Origin: Guyanagaster necrorhizus | Lineage: Eukaryota > Basidiomycota > Agaricomycetes > Agaricales > Physalacriaceae | NCBI RefSeq assembly: GCF_019112545.1 | Contig: NW_025064894.1 | Location: 170,339-234,338 of the forward strand | Length of the DNA: 64,000 bases | Direction: 5' to 3' | In this document: one piece after another, positions 35,001-47,116 of the stretch | Position numbering within the stretch: position 1 is the first letter of the stretch | Layout: each line of letters starts with the position of its first letter | The notes under the pieces: generated by a model | The model's input: the letters and a program-made list of their open reading frames with translations, nothing else | What the model was told of the DNA's origin: nothing | Databases searched by the model: none | Position numbers and translations under genes: made by a program

Positions 35001-37812
35001 ACAGTCTTCATGCTTGTGAGGAAGAACGAAGACAGCCCCCCCCCCCCCCCCCCCCCCTCCCCCCCGACCACGCCTTCTTTCATTAGAATTCCGGGAAGAT
35101 CCCTGAGCTGTCCTAGGCTACAATCTGTAGTTGGGTAGTGTATCAGATTCCATTAGCATCGGTTAATGACACCTACGCCCCTGGCTTTCCTCGGCTTCGC
35201 TTTCGGCTCCGGGTCTCCAGTACGAGCAAGGGAAGGAGAATAGTACTTCTGTGAACAGGCCGGTTGCAAAAAGCTGTAATGACCATATGCGTTATGGACC
35301 CAGAGAGCATCTTTGATCAATAGGAACGTAAAGTTCAATTTCGTGCGGTGGTATGATGGCCTTGGATAATCAATGGGTAGGTCAAGAAGGAAAAGAATCC
35401 GCATGAAAGAGTGCGACTAAAAAATTCACAGTTTTAAGGCGCAACTTGGTCTCCGGACTCATTGCATTGAATACTGCAATTGTGGGCCGGCGTCCGAAAA
35501 CGCGGTTAAACACAGCAGTGGGTTACAAAGCGCTTAGAGCAAATAAAAGATGTGGCTAGAACGCAGATGATTTCAGTGAGAGACCGTCGGCTTCCCACAG
35601 CATGAAAATAAAAGACTCGTGGCGTTTTTCGTGGGTCTGAGTGAAACACATGAAAACTGTCGGTATAGTAACCCTGTTCAGCAAAAGAAGGACCGAGACT
35701 TCGCCGTCTTTCTGAGAGTAAGGATAATCCTCGCCAGTAGTCGCAGTAGAGGGTCCTGCCTGCAATGCGGAATTCAACTTCACCTTGTGATGTGTTGGCG
35801 GCGAAGTCGAACTCGGCGGCACTGCCATTGCCACATCGGTCAGTCGGACCGATCAGGCGGAGTCTTGAACTCAATTCCTGCGACCACCGCGACTGGGTAA
35901 CGCGTCAAACTTGTAAATTCCAAACAGGCTCAAGGAAGATTGTGAAGAACAGAAGTACCGAAAAGCTCGTGCTGCTAGTTCTGACTTCTAGTAGGACGGT
36001 GCCACATTCATTAATCTTGAGCCTTCCTGAGGTCGCTGCGATCGCTGACTCGTGAGATCTTTGATTCTGAACTCCCGCGGTCATTTGTTTCCGGAAACTT
36101 TCGTGAAGATGTGCTTTGAAAGATTCCTCGAGTAAAGTATGCCCTTGACTTTGTTAGATGAGCTCTGAACTTTCCTCATAATGGCCTGTGTCCAAAACTC
36201 GTTTTTCTCGTCAAGTTTCTGGTCTACTACCAGTGTTTCCGTTCTCTTGGATATAGGATGGAGGACTTCATTTATATTGCCTCGACCGCTTTGACACCTA
36301 CCGCTTCCTTTCAATGTGCTGGCCGAAACTGAATGGTCTTCCTAAAGGTGTCGTACCATCCTAAATGACCCCTACTTTTTCACTAAGCCCGCTCTCCAAA
36401 CATCACTTCAAACACCGTCGTTGCCTTTCTAAAAACCCCGTCGGACGCCGAGAACACACACGGTCTATTTAGATGATTCATCCGCGGGCATCAGACTAGT
36501 GCAAGTCTGTTGGTTCTCTACTAAGAAGTAGCTGGATAACACTCCGGATCTTCGCGGTAAAAATCCCTCATAAGACCGCTTGAATCTTCTCCATACCGTT
36601 ATCCCCTAATTGGAAGCCTTGACGATGAGCGCTTTAATGAGAAATCTTGGCATGCATTAAATGGGACGTGGTCTTTCAGAGGGTTGTGAAGCCGAGGCCG
36701 AGGTGACTTGCGTTTACCGTTTTCTTCTTACCGAATCTGCGATCATCAGGCTCCTGAATCATCAGCTTTCTAATACCAGGCCCTTCTAGACATCGACGCG
36801 ACAACAACTTCGAAGGAAGTTACAATATTTATTTCTTTCAAGTCCGCATCTTCTGCGCCTTCTTCCTATGTCCCAAATTTTTTGCCGGCTTTCCTCGTTC
36901 CTAAGCTTTCTGGCATAACTGTGTCTACTTGGATCTTTTCAACACTGAAAAATTCATACAGATTGACTTTTCACGTAGGTTCACTGGCTCAATCGTCAAT
37001 TATCCCACCAAGCGACGCTGACTTGCCGCGCACGACATCATGATTGATGGATGCGAGTCTGGGAATGTTTATACACCACGCCCTACATCGCTTTTTCAGA
37101 AGTCTGTTAGGCCGCTTCTTATTTCATATTAACACTGGGTTCCGCTTCCCAAGCTATTACAAACAGAATTGAAGACTGGAGGAGAGCGTAAGTCTGCGAA
37201 TCTAAACCATGACCTCGTTGCAGATCGTTCACGTGCAAATGCGCTTATTCATAGCTTGACCCGTGCAATCCAGCCGTCGGTTGATGGTGGTAATTTTAGT
37301 CGGTGTACTGTAGTACTTCTACCAGATCTTCCACGGGGTGTTACACTTCTGTGAATATCTGATCAAAATACTACAGGGGGTGCTCAATAAATGCTGTGAG
37401 CCTCCAGAAATGGGAAATTTTCTCTCTATATACATTATCACGAGCTAGTGAGATTTAGAGCTTTATATGGCACTGACAGTCGGTCGCTTTGGTTGGAGTA
37501 TAGATTTACTTCCGTGTTCGTTGATTTCTGACGGAATTTCGTTGTATAAAAGCCTATACATTTCGTTGTTAGTGACAGTTAACCCCCATTTCGCATTTAT
37601 CACAGATAATCCTTTTTTTTTGCCCTCATGAGTCCAACCTTGCGATTCTAACGGTCAGTACCCCTGTGGCCACTGGTCTTGTGATTCAAGCTGACTGAAT
37701 ACCCGCCCGATCGCGCTACACCGGCTATCCCGGAAACATAACCGGTTGACTATATATAGGCCATGGGCAATTGACCTCAGCACACCACCTTCGTTTCCGC
37801 TTGGTCTTCGAA
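32028..37812. other. 5.8-kb stretch without a recognisable gene
   Basis: CpG content looks normal, unlike the retroelements, but no domain, spliceable gene, tRNA or repeat was recognised on either strand. Open frames are short. A weak, stop-interrupted coding-like signal lies on the minus strand around 36100-36900. The right end should contain the promoter of the hydratase gene. A long C tract lies at 35036-35065. Confidence 0.4.
35036..35065. repeat. Poly-C tract
   Basis: Twenty-two consecutive C, one T, then seven C. On the other strand this is a G-run able in principle to form quadruplex structures; it is also prone to assembly length error. Confidence 0.95.
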
Positions 37813-39177
37813 ATGCCCTACGATTTAGCAAAGGCTGTAGGATTCTCACTACCTGATCGAGAGGTGCGATATTTGCGAGGCATGTGTGAAATTTTCCAAC
37901 TCAATCTTATTAGGTTGCATGGAACAAGCGGGACCTACTGACGTATGCAGTGGGTGTAGGGGCGAAAAGTGATGATTTCTCTTACATCTATGGTGCGGCA
38001 TATTTTACCTTGAGGCATCCTTATAGACTGTTGTTGGTATCACAGAACTCGGTCCGTGTCCCAAAGTTCGCACTTACAACCACAAACTCAGATAATTACT
38101 AATAACAGACCCGAAATTCTCTGCCCTACCAACATATCCTGTCGTCTTGGCTTTGAAAGGCGCGGAACAAGATGTCAATTTGTTTGCCTCAAGAGCGAAA
38201 GGCAGTGTCCATGCGCCGGGTATACCTCCAATGGATCCAAATAAGATGGTCAGTATCATACTGTCTTTGTATCCCATATATGCAAATTCTGAGAACTTTT
38301 TAAGCTTCACGGGAGCCAATCCATAGAAGTTTTAAAAAAGCTTCCTTTGGTGAGTGGACCGGGCTGGAAATGGACGTCGAGATACACCGGTATCTCGGAA
38401 AATAGTGAGTTTTCACATTGCGAATGGTATATGACTGCTCAAAGTTCGTAGAGAGTGGCATTGTCATAACTATGGAAAATATGCTCGTTGATCCAAATGG
38501 TGTACCTTACGCGAGACTTTATGTTCGTTCTCTGCATTTCACGATCCAATAGGTCTTCTCACTCAATACGAACAACAGAGTTCCACGTTCAATCTCGGAG
38601 CTAAAGCAAACGGAACGAGCTTTACTAAAGTCATCGCCAGTGCCCCTGTAGCAAAGGCCGCCCCAAAAAATCGCAAACCTGATTGGATAATTACAGATCA
38701 GACGTCACCGGAACAGGCCATCTTGTTCAGGCTTAGTGGGGACTATAACCCGCTACACGTCGGTGAGACGCATCCATCGCCGTATTCTCCTGTACTCACA
38801 TATCGTGGTGTAGACCCCTCAATTGGACACGCGGCAGGGTTCGGAGGAGTAATCCTCCACGGATTGTCGACATATGGATTTGCTGCTGGGGGGCTCATTA
38901 AGGCAATAGCTAATAATGACCCTGATGCGTTGACCCTGTTTGGGGTGAGGTTCACGTCGCCGGTGAAGCCGGGTGACGCGTTGGAGACTCATGCTTGGGA
39001 GATCGGGCCTGGGCCTCACGGGACGACGGAAATTTCTTTTATAACCAAGAATGTCACCACTGGAAAGGTAATGATCGCTGTCCTTCTACTTACATTTGAT
39101 GCTGAAGTCTGGCTTACCAGATCTCTCTTGGCTCTGGTATTGCGTACATCAAGAAATCGGAGAAAAGCAAGCTGTAG
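37813..39177 (+). CDS. Peroxisomal MaoC-like (R)-enoyl-CoA hydratase 2
   Basis: Hydrates trans-2-enoyl-CoA to (R)-3-hydroxyacyl-CoA in peroxisomal beta-oxidation, equivalent to the C-terminal domain of Fox2/MFE-2. Start MPYDLAKAVGFSLPDRE (37813); then VAWNKRDLLTYAVGVGAKSD, ALPTYPVVLALKG, PGIPPMDPNK, LVSGPGWKWTSRYTGISEN and STFNLGAKANGTSFTKVIAS. The hydratase-2 signature is FRLSGDYNPLHVDPSIGHAA: catalytic Asp and His in a hotdog fold, completed across a 51-bp intron (GTCG|gtgaga at 38763). The last exon ends KKSEKSKL; the final SKL is a PTS1 peroxisomal signal. About six introns. Stand-alone here, without the dehydrogenase domains of Fox2. Confidence 0.92.
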
Positions 39178-39486
39178 GTAGAAGCATCAAAATTGTATCG
39201 TATGCTCGTCCTTCAGATTCCCACCTTTGTACTGTACGCTAATTGTGTTCACATCACATGTTAGCTTTCGCATATCAAAAAAATACTTCCCAATTACTTT
39301 GATTAATTCAGGTTTACTCAACGTATACATTCCTCAAGTATCATTTGTTATTCATCGAGTTCAAAATCCAGCACTATCGTTGTTGTTTAAAAATTGGTAC
39401 AGCGGCTTTTGGCAATACGTCTGACTTCTCTTCATATCTACTGTACCTTTCCCATTCCCTAAGCATGATACAGCTTTAAAAGGCTT
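39178..39486. other. Short spacer between convergent genes
   Basis: About 310 bp shared by the 3' ends of the hydratase and dioxygenase genes. No gene. Confidence 0.6.
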
Positions 39487-40818
39487 TTACTGTGTGGTCG
39501 CGCCTTCCTGGCTTCGCAATATTCTCCCGCGATCCCACATTGCATCGGCTTCAATATAGCAGCCCTTTAGCCATCGGTTGGGTTCCCCTTCCTTCGGCGT
39601 AAACCCAGGCTTGTCCTGAAATGCAGTTCTGGCATGAAGTACCCTGCGATTATCAAAGAGAACAGCGTCTCCCTCTTGAAGGGTGTATGTATAAGTATTA
39701 TTGGTATCGTTCAGCAAGCGCGTGAATTCCCTCAGAGCGGAGAAAAACGCCGGCGGCGTAGAAAGCAGCAGAGGCGCTTGGAACGGAGGGGAATAGTTAA
39801 GCTGTGCGATGGTCTTTCCATCTTTGGATAGCTCGATGGTGGGGTGCTCAAAGTGAAGGTGATGTCCGTCGTTGATATAATGGAATGGGACAAGCGTTGA
39901 GGTGAGCACGTCGAAGTGAAATGGATTTTGTTCTTTCAGTTTCTCTGCCGCAAAGAGCGCATCGACGAAGTAGGAGGCACCCCCCTCAACCTGATTTCGT
40001 AGGCAATGGAGTATCTGGTATTGAGGTGGATTTTGGAAGTATCTGGGGGACATTAGTTGAGACAATATGTAGATGGAGGATACATACAGGAGATCCATAT
40101 GGAGGCCGAGATCAAGATTTGTATACGCAATATTGTGACTATTCGCGATATTGACTACATCCCACAATGGGCCGTAGAATGTTTCTCGTATTTCACTGAA
40201 CATCTGTGCCAGATTGCGTAGCTCACATGTCGCATTGCTTGTTTCTCCGTTCGGGATTCCACGCTAGGTACCAAAAGTTAATCTGACGGGAGGAAATTCG
40301 GAACAGCTGTCACTTACAATGAATATAAGTCCGTAACGGCAGATGTGATCGATTGCAGCCAATAACCCCAACGGTGTTTTAATAGATTCGTAAGATATAT
40401 AAAGATCGGAGGTCTTAGTGATGGACGCGTTGTTCCATGCTTGTTTGAACACATCTCCATGGAATCGAGAGAGATTCTGGGGGGATGCATGTCGACTAAG
40501 GAATTCCCATGTATATTCCGATTCGTGGTTATCAGACCAACGTATCTGAAGCCCATCGGCGAAAGACTCGACTTGATCGGGTCGTATGTCGAGAGGAATG
40601 TCAGAACTTCGATGAAGCTTTTGTTGATTAGACAGATGTACGCATGCATGTGATTGGCATGAATCACGGAGCCAGAGAAATGAAAAAGTTGTGCCTAGTG
40701 AGGGGATGTGGAGATCGGCCTTATTTATAAGAACTTGAGCAGATGACTGAAATCGGACATGATGCATCCGAGAGAGAAGCTGACGATGCAAAGATATTAA
40801 GGAATGAACATGCCGCAT
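39487..40818 (-). CDS. Gamma-butyrobetaine / trimethyllysine dioxygenase-like (TauD family)
   Basis: Fe(II)/2-oxoglutarate oxygenase of carnitine biosynthesis. N-terminus MRHVHSLISLHRQLLSRMHH is basic and amphipathic, likely a mitochondrial presequence. The DUF971-like domain follows (TFSFLWLRDSCQSHACVH, FADGLQIRWSDNHESEY). The catalytic part has IAYTNLDLGLHMDLLY with the HxD iron ligands, QILHCLRNQVEGGASYFVDA, and the distal His and 2OG-binding Arg in LFDNRRVLHARTAF. Introns lie near 40042-40090 and 40265-40316. Stop at 39487. Gamma-butyrobetaine hydroxylase and trimethyllysine hydroxylase cannot be separated by eye. It faces the peroxisomal hydratase gene tail to tail. Confidence 0.88.
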
Positions 40819-42285
40819 TTTTCACAGAAAAAAAAAAAGGTATCTAGCAGTTCTGGGATCAGTTCGAAGCCTAAGAATCGATATAACGTTGGCACCTTGG
40901 ATTCTGGGAATCAATGTGTAACGACGCTAATAAACAGCGCCAAAAGGGAAAGAACGTTTGTATTAGGAGCTATATTTTGCCACAGTTGACGAATGACTGG
41001 AACAGCTGGATAGTGGACTAATAGGTGTCGAGCACGTCGTGAGAGGACGTAACAAGATTGAATGATGGACCATGATCGGAATGATTGGCCCGGAGCTCCG
41101 CTGTCCGACACAGCCACATATACACAGCTTTTCCTGCGGCGTCGTTTTGAAGTTCTTCCTCTCTGTCTGGTGCCGGACAAAGCTTATGCTATCACTACTG
41201 CTCTAGGGCTTTTTAATGCACCTGTACTCGGTATACGTCTCATCGGCGTGCTCTCCTCCTATGTATTGACTGAAGCAAAGCGCCGAACGCTTTCTTTTGC
41301 TTCACTTGGCGTTGCGGGCCGAGCTCTGGAAAACCTGAATAAATATACAAAAGGTTCCAGGTCATTGGGATCGGGGAACGGCGCTTACAGGAAGACCTCT
41401 GACTCGGATATCCAAATGTTCATTAATCATAAGTATTCCGCTACAAGGCGATTACAGAATAATTGCGCTAGGGGTGTCCATCATACCACCTATTTGACGG
41501 ATCAGACAATTTCATTGGTCCAGAAAAATGTGGATGGACCAAGGTCGAGGCCCCATACGGACAAGCAGGTACATGTTCGTGATAACTCGGATCTTTAATA
41601 GCGGGAGACCTCTGTGTTCAAGATGCTCTCTTAGAATGTTTTTATGGCTCACCAGAATATCATTGAACACTGTAACATAGAGGAGCACCAGAAGATCATG
41701 GCGTCTATTCAACTTTATATTTGGATATTGTAGAGATGCGGTTCATTAGTCTAGTGGTCGTGAAAGTGAATCTCCCTGTAAGTTCTTCTATTACGCAGTA
41801 ACAGCTTTTGTTGACATAATGGAAAGCGCGCAATTCGGTGGAGAGCGTTGAATGTTTCCCATGAGTGATGGGAGATCAGGGTATAACAGGCACCATTCTT
41901 ACATCTTACTCTGGTTTGTGCCCCCCCCCCCCCCCCAAAGACATGAGGCGAGGGTGCCCTTGTTCCTTTCTGGACATTCGTTTCATTGTTAATGGGGTAG
42001 AACAGCATATTCATCGGCAAACGGAGCAGATATCTCCATATTATTGTTTCTTCAAGAGCCTAGCTCAAATTTAGAAACCCGGAAGACCGCAACGAGCCCT
42101 CCGCGAAGGATTTACCTTCCGTTTTGCTCTTCCTTAAAAGACTTCCTCTTCTGGGTGCATTGTATTCGAATTCTCAGGTGGCCGAAGATACTGCCTCTTC
42201 AACTAAAAAGCACAATCCCTCTTGCCTGCGCTCACGAGTCATGTCTGGTGCGTTATCGTTATTCAGTGTTTGTTGACGACTCATT
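40819..42285. other. Intergenic region with a doubtful 178-codon frame
   Basis: Promoter side of the dioxygenase gene. A 178-codon + frame (41062-41598, MMDHDRNDWPGAPLSDTA...) has no domain or splice support and may be chance. A C16 tract lies at 41921-41936. The first exon of the F-box-like gene may be in the last few hundred bases. Confidence 0.35.
41921..41936. repeat. Poly-C tract
   Basis: Sixteen consecutive C, the second long C tract in the window. Confidence 0.95.
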
Positions 42286-43789
42286 TGAGAGTAAAGCGCC
42301 CATACCTGTCCCCTCGCCGTTACCCCAGGAGCTCCTCGACGCCATTATTGATGAGGTGCAGTACGACTTTTCAACGCTGATCTCTTTGAACAATGCCTCT
42401 CGGTGCTGCGCTAGGGCCCGTATCTATCTCTACCGCGCCATAGATCTCAGAGAACCCAGTAGGGCGATGCAGTTCTTCCATCTTTGCGCCACGAATAATC
42501 AGATCAAGTCTTGCGTTCGATCTATCTATATCGAGACTTGGACTGTAGTCGATTATACCGAATTCCACCATATACTCGAAGATCTCACAGAGGTGCGGGA
42601 TCTGACCATCTCTGGGGAATATGAATGCATACCGCCGGGCCTCCGCGGTGTGTTCATGTCATACAATCTTTCCACCTTGACTCTGCAGGAAATGGAATTT
42701 GATTATGCGGACCTGCAAACCTTCGTCAAGCCATATCCGAATTTACGATGGTTTAGGGCTTACGATGTCAGCTTGAGTGAGGAAGAACAGGTTGCACCAA
42801 ATGCAGCTGAAACGGGCCTGCGCTCTTTGGAATCCTTGTCTCTATCTCAGACAGATTTCTTCACCAAAGCTGTAAAGCGCACAGACCATGGGATTCCGTT
42901 CATCTTAGCCAATATTCGACGCTTGTTCTTGAGGGATACTATGGACAACCTTAACGATCTTCAACGGGTGCTGAATGTCGTGCATCAGCCGCTGAAGGAA
43001 TTGTATCTTTCTGAGCCGTCCATTCTATGTGAGTAAAAGCCTTACCCTACTTTAAGTTTGTCTAATATTCCTGCAGTCGGCGGCGCAGATGTCCCAACCT
43101 TGGATCTTACGAAGATCTCCACCCTCACCCTCGAAGTCGCAGTCGCCGACGGACCTGGAGCAATACAGTGGTTGATCTATCACTTTTCCTCTCGACCCTT
43201 GGATAAAGTCTGTACCACTGAGATCAATTTCGTTCTGACAGTCACAGAAGAATGGCACGACGAGATGAAGTATGTGTCTTTGTCCTGACCTGTTGCTAAT
43301 TTTGCTAAGCGATGCATTTGTAGCCATGATCCTGTACAGGCCGACTTTCGAAGACGACAATTTCAGGCCGCATGGGATGCATTAGAGGTTCTTCTCATTG
43401 TGCATCCGATGCCGACGGTAGAAGGGGTGAGGATAATCATGAGCAACCAGTACAACATGAGGAAGAGCGATTTTATTGTAATAGCTCGAGCGCTAAGCGA
43501 GGCGTGGTTGCAATCCCCTCTTCGACGCTTGGCGAATGCAGGAAGGACGCTCATTAAAGTGGGCGTCATCTTTAGAGAAGTTGAAAAGCAGCCTATTGTC
43601 CCTAGATCTGACGGAACGTATGCATGGGAGGTAAAAATCCCTCTCAAATATCGTAGTTGCTCTACAAAGCTCACCCTTCCCAGGAGTCTCTGGCGTGAAG
43701 AGGCATGTCATTCACGCCGCCGTTCTGTTATGTTGCAAAAAAGCCTTGATCTCCTGGATGTTGGAAATGAGGGGATCAGAACGCAGTGA
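42286..43789 (+). CDS. F-box-like / LRR protein, basidiomycete type
   Basis: The N-terminal exon reads PLPQELLDAIIDEVQYDFST then LISLNNASRCCARARIYLYR, an F-box-like helix pair (LPxEL...II..). Leucine-rich, repeat-like segments follow (EVRDLTISGEYECIPPGLRG, LSTLTLQEMEF, RSLESLSLSQTDF, IRRLFLRDTM). Introns at 43029-43076 (CTAT|gtgagt, giving SILFGGADVP) and 43270-43323 keep the frame. The family is hugely expanded in agaricomycetes; such proteins are thought to be SCF ubiquitin-ligase adaptors. The start codon is unresolved: the open frame extends upstream to about 42044 without an ATG, so a separate first exon is likely. The end is also uncertain: 43789 if read straight through, or 43901 with another intron. 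Confidence 0.65.
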
Positions 43790-43997
43790 GCGTATAGTCA
43801 AGGGTAGCCACGAAGCTGTATTTAAAGGCCACATCAAGCTATCTCCATTAGGTTTCGACCACGGCATGGAACTCCGTCTTGAGGATCCAACCACAAGATG
43901 ATGCTACAGACTTGTTTCTATATCCGTACTGCGAGAAACAGGAACCAGTGCGCGTAAATTGATTGCAGACTGATTGATCAGGAAGACGGGAACTCGA

Positions 43998-44630
43998 TTA
44001 CTCGTTCCTCTGGGTCGGCAATGTGAAGATATACAAACGATTTCCTATGTCGACCATGGCTGTATCCATGCGAGGAGCCACTGTACCTTCAATGGGCACT
44101 ACTGACCAAATTTTGGTATTGATATTGATTGCGATGAGCTGAGAGTTGATGTCTATGCCATCATAGCCGCCGAACAAGAAGACGTATTTCCAGCCATGGA
44201 TGTTCAAAAAAGTAGACGAGGCATTTTGAAGAGGAGAAAGAGGACTGGAGGGTGCAAATTCACGACTAAGAGAATTCTATGTGATATTTATCCGGGAAAT
44301 ATACACTGAAGAAGGAAACGCACAGTCCAGTCTTCCCAATTCATGGTCCTTGCATCGCAGACATTGAAATCACAGCAAAGAGCATCGGTTCCAGGGCGTT
44401 TGCCGCCGAACATGTATATCTTGCCGCCGAGGTCGTCGATCGCAACACAGCCATAGTCGTTGAAGTAAGGAAGCGACCCTGTCATTGGCATCCACTGCAA
44501 GCCGTTTGCGAAAGTCTTTTTGTCGCCTTTTTCAGTTCTACTGTTTACACTACCCTTACGACGTCCACACTCTTTAGGGAGCGGGGTACGCGACAGTTGT
44601 TCGGTACTCTTGAATGCTACGCGCTCTCGT
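43998..44630 (-). pseudogene. Kelch-repeat gene copy, truncated
   Basis: Minus-strand homologue of the gene at 44803-46713. It encodes GSLPYFNDYGCVAIDDLGGK then IYMFGGKRPG, an intron (ACT|gtgcgt near 44328 to ttag near 44270), then WKYVFLFGGYDGIDINSQLI and GNRLYIFTLPTQRNE with a stop at 43998. The paralogue continues at the same point with KLFIFGGRASYD and some 300 more residues, so this copy breaks off inside a kelch strand. The upstream basic segment (RKGSVNSRTEKGDKK) is still open but no start is evident. It may be transcribed, but it cannot form a complete propeller. Confidence 0.6.
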
Positions 44631-44802
44631 CATTGCAAGGTCGAAGGAGATGGTAAAATTAGCATCTGCAACGTCTAAGATCGTTCAGGTCGCGAATATG
44701 CATTCAGAACAAAAACTTACGGTAACTTTCCAGGACAACGGCTGATGATTGTAAAGAAACGAGCATCTTACGAAGTCATATCAAGTCATCAAGGAACGCA
44801 TA

Positions 44803-46713
44803 TTGTTCGGTGGCGACGGCGTTTCTTTTCTTGCTTCTCTGTTGCCGAATTCCGCATTTTTAAAACATTCTGGAGCAAGTTGGCATGGAAGCTGGTTCTG
44901 GAGCTGCTTTGACAGGACCAACACGACAGAGGATGTCCATATCCAGGAACAAGGGAGTTCATCGGCAACATTGAACTCAAAGAGGGATAATGGATGGTCG
45001 CAGGATGATCACGATACCACGCCGGTTACCAATACCAATACTGTCTCTTTGATGGCTTCTACCTCCAGCGGGCCTGAACGTTGGCCAGTGAGGGATGCCA
45101 GACCAAGTTATCGAGAACGGAGCGGCTCAGCCGAGTTAGAAACTGATGCTAAGGCCCATGACAGGAAAAACGTCAAGAAAAAGGGGAAAGGTCACGAAGT
45201 GAAGGGAAGAAAGAGCAGCAATGGAGGACAGGCATGCTCATAATAGTCCTTTTGGATGGGATCTGACCGCCGCTGCTAGGTGGAACCGGCTCGATATGAG
45301 GCTGGTCCCGAAGGATACAAGAAGATAAGGAACACCGGATCGCTGCCCCATTTCAATGACTGGTGCACAATTATTGTGGATGACATGGGCAAAAAAATCT
45401 ACATGTATGGCGGGAGCCGTCCCAATGACAAAAAATACATCCCTACGAACGATTTCCATGTTCTGGATGTCGACACTATGCAGTGGAAGAAGCTCACAGT
45501 GCGCATTCCCTTTATTCATAAGTTTCATCATTTCCTGAGTCCATAATGCAGCCAAAATTCTGGTCTAATGCTCATCAACCATTCGAACCAATAGGGAAAC
45601 TGGAACCCTTGCCGTCGTTGTTCAAACCAGCATGCTCCTTCTTTCATTTCAAAGAGACAAATTATATCTTCATGTTTGGTGGCTTTGATGTCGACGATGA
45701 GGCCGTGTCTTCTCGTCTCATAGCTATTGATCTTGATGATCCGCAATGGTGGTACGTCGAAATTGAGGGAGGCAACGTTTGTGGGCGGATGAACGCGTCT
45801 ATGATTGGGATAGACAACAAGCTGTTCATCTTTGGTGGGCGGGCCTCGTACGACAAGAATTCTCTCGGTATAGCATCTTACTCTATCGCAGAATACACAG
45901 ACTATCGATGGAAGTGGATGTCGGGAAGGCGGGATCGGGCTTACGATGCCCATGTTCCGCCGTTAGGGTTTGGTGGACGGGCTCTCTCTGTGCATGGGGG
46001 AAAGAAGATTTTGTTGACACCTGGGCGCCTGACTAACAAGGCAGTGAGTTGATAGCTGTTATTTATTTTCCTGTGTTCTCAGACAGACATCTACAGCCTG
46101 TGAACATGCAGGAATCAAACTCGATCTTCTTCCACACCACTAACTTCACATTTCGTGCAGCTGCGGACACGATCGGCACCTTCCCTGGAAACTTGCGCTG
46201 GTATGGGTCGTACTCGAGTGAAGGTTCTCAACCTTCCGTTCCAACTTTGCCAACGACCTCACCGTTGCTCCGAAAACGGAAACGATTGTCTTCCCCGCCG
46301 CGAGAACACGTAGTCTATCCGGCGCATGTCATGATTGCCGGGTGGGTGGACTATGGAAAAGAAGATCATATCATGCCAGAGCTGTGGCAGTACTTCCTTC
46401 CACCGGAAGAGAAAATTCAGTGTTTCAATGTCCGCTCAACGATCTGGTCCATGGATCTGAATCTGCATTCCTTCGCTGCAGTCGGTAATCGAATGATCTT
46501 TTTTGGTTATGAAGCAGAAAGTGAAGGCGATAGGGTTCCGGATGATGCAACATATAACATTTGCGTCGAGATAGATTTGGGAGTAGTTTCCAAGAATGCG
46601 GTTTGTGATTTCCCCGTTGTATGCGATGATTATGATTCGTGGCTCATATTCAATTTGACTTTATGCAGACGGAAGTCAAGATTGAAGAAGAGAACCTCGG
46701 CGTTGGGCAATAG
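44803..46713 (+). CDS. Kelch-repeat beta-propeller protein
   Basis: A disordered N-terminal exon (44803 to about 45196, ending GKGHE) is joined by an intron (gtgaag...gctgctag) to VEPARYEAGPEGYKKIRNTG. Kelch strands follow: KKIYMYGGSRPNDKK with DFHVLDVDTMQWKKL; NYIFMFGGFDVDDEA with LIAIDLDDPQWWYV; NKLFIFGGRASYD; and VMIAGWVDYG...FNVRSTIWSM. The double-Gly (GG) and the following Tyr/Trp pairs are the kelch signature. Introns near 45501-45546, 46042-46098 and 46600-46669. The last exon encodes TEVKIEEENLGVGQ, stop at 46713. The true start is uncertain; the first in-frame Met in this exon is MASTSSGPERW near 45052. Possible protein-interaction scaffold. Confidence 0.7.
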
Positions 46714-47116
46714 AGTCGTGGATGACATACTCCCCGCACGTTAGGGATGTCCAGGATAGGGCTTTGAGACGAATAAGTCTGTGAAGGTGCATGGTCGCCC
46801 TACGACATAAGAAACAAGTAAACTGTAGTCCAGAAACTTCTTTTCCCTTTGCATGGCGTAGCGAGGGGAGGAAATTTCCCAGGATTGCGGTATCGAAACG
46901 CTTCGCATTTTCTTCAGGTATCAAAGGCAGATGTCAATTATCATTTTTTTGCCATTGCGCCTTCTGTGTACATACTCGACTGACGTCTTGTTTTGGTGTC
47001 TTGACCGTTTAGAGTTTGATGAAAATAAGCTCCTTTTGAATCGCTACCAATAGTAAGGCCCACCATCTCAGGTAGACGGAAGCGAAATGAGGATTATCCA
47101 GGCGCACATGATGTAG
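46714..47116. other. Intergenic stretch, nothing recognised
   Basis: Between the kelch gene and the inverted duplicate. No gene or RNA signal seen. Confidence 0.45.

Noticed and set aside
35036..35065. Poly-C tract as a CRISPR-like or functional repeat
   Set aside because: It is a homopolymer with no spacer structure, and CRISPR arrays are not expected in a nuclear fungal genome.
41062..41598. 178-codon open frame as a new gene
   Set aside because: No domain, no splice support and no homologue-like motifs; frames of this length occur by chance in GC-balanced fungal DNA.
41746..41790. tRNA-like A box (TAGTCTAGTGG)
   Set aside because: It fits the A-box pattern, but no B box, acceptor stem pairing or T arm follows within 150 bp.
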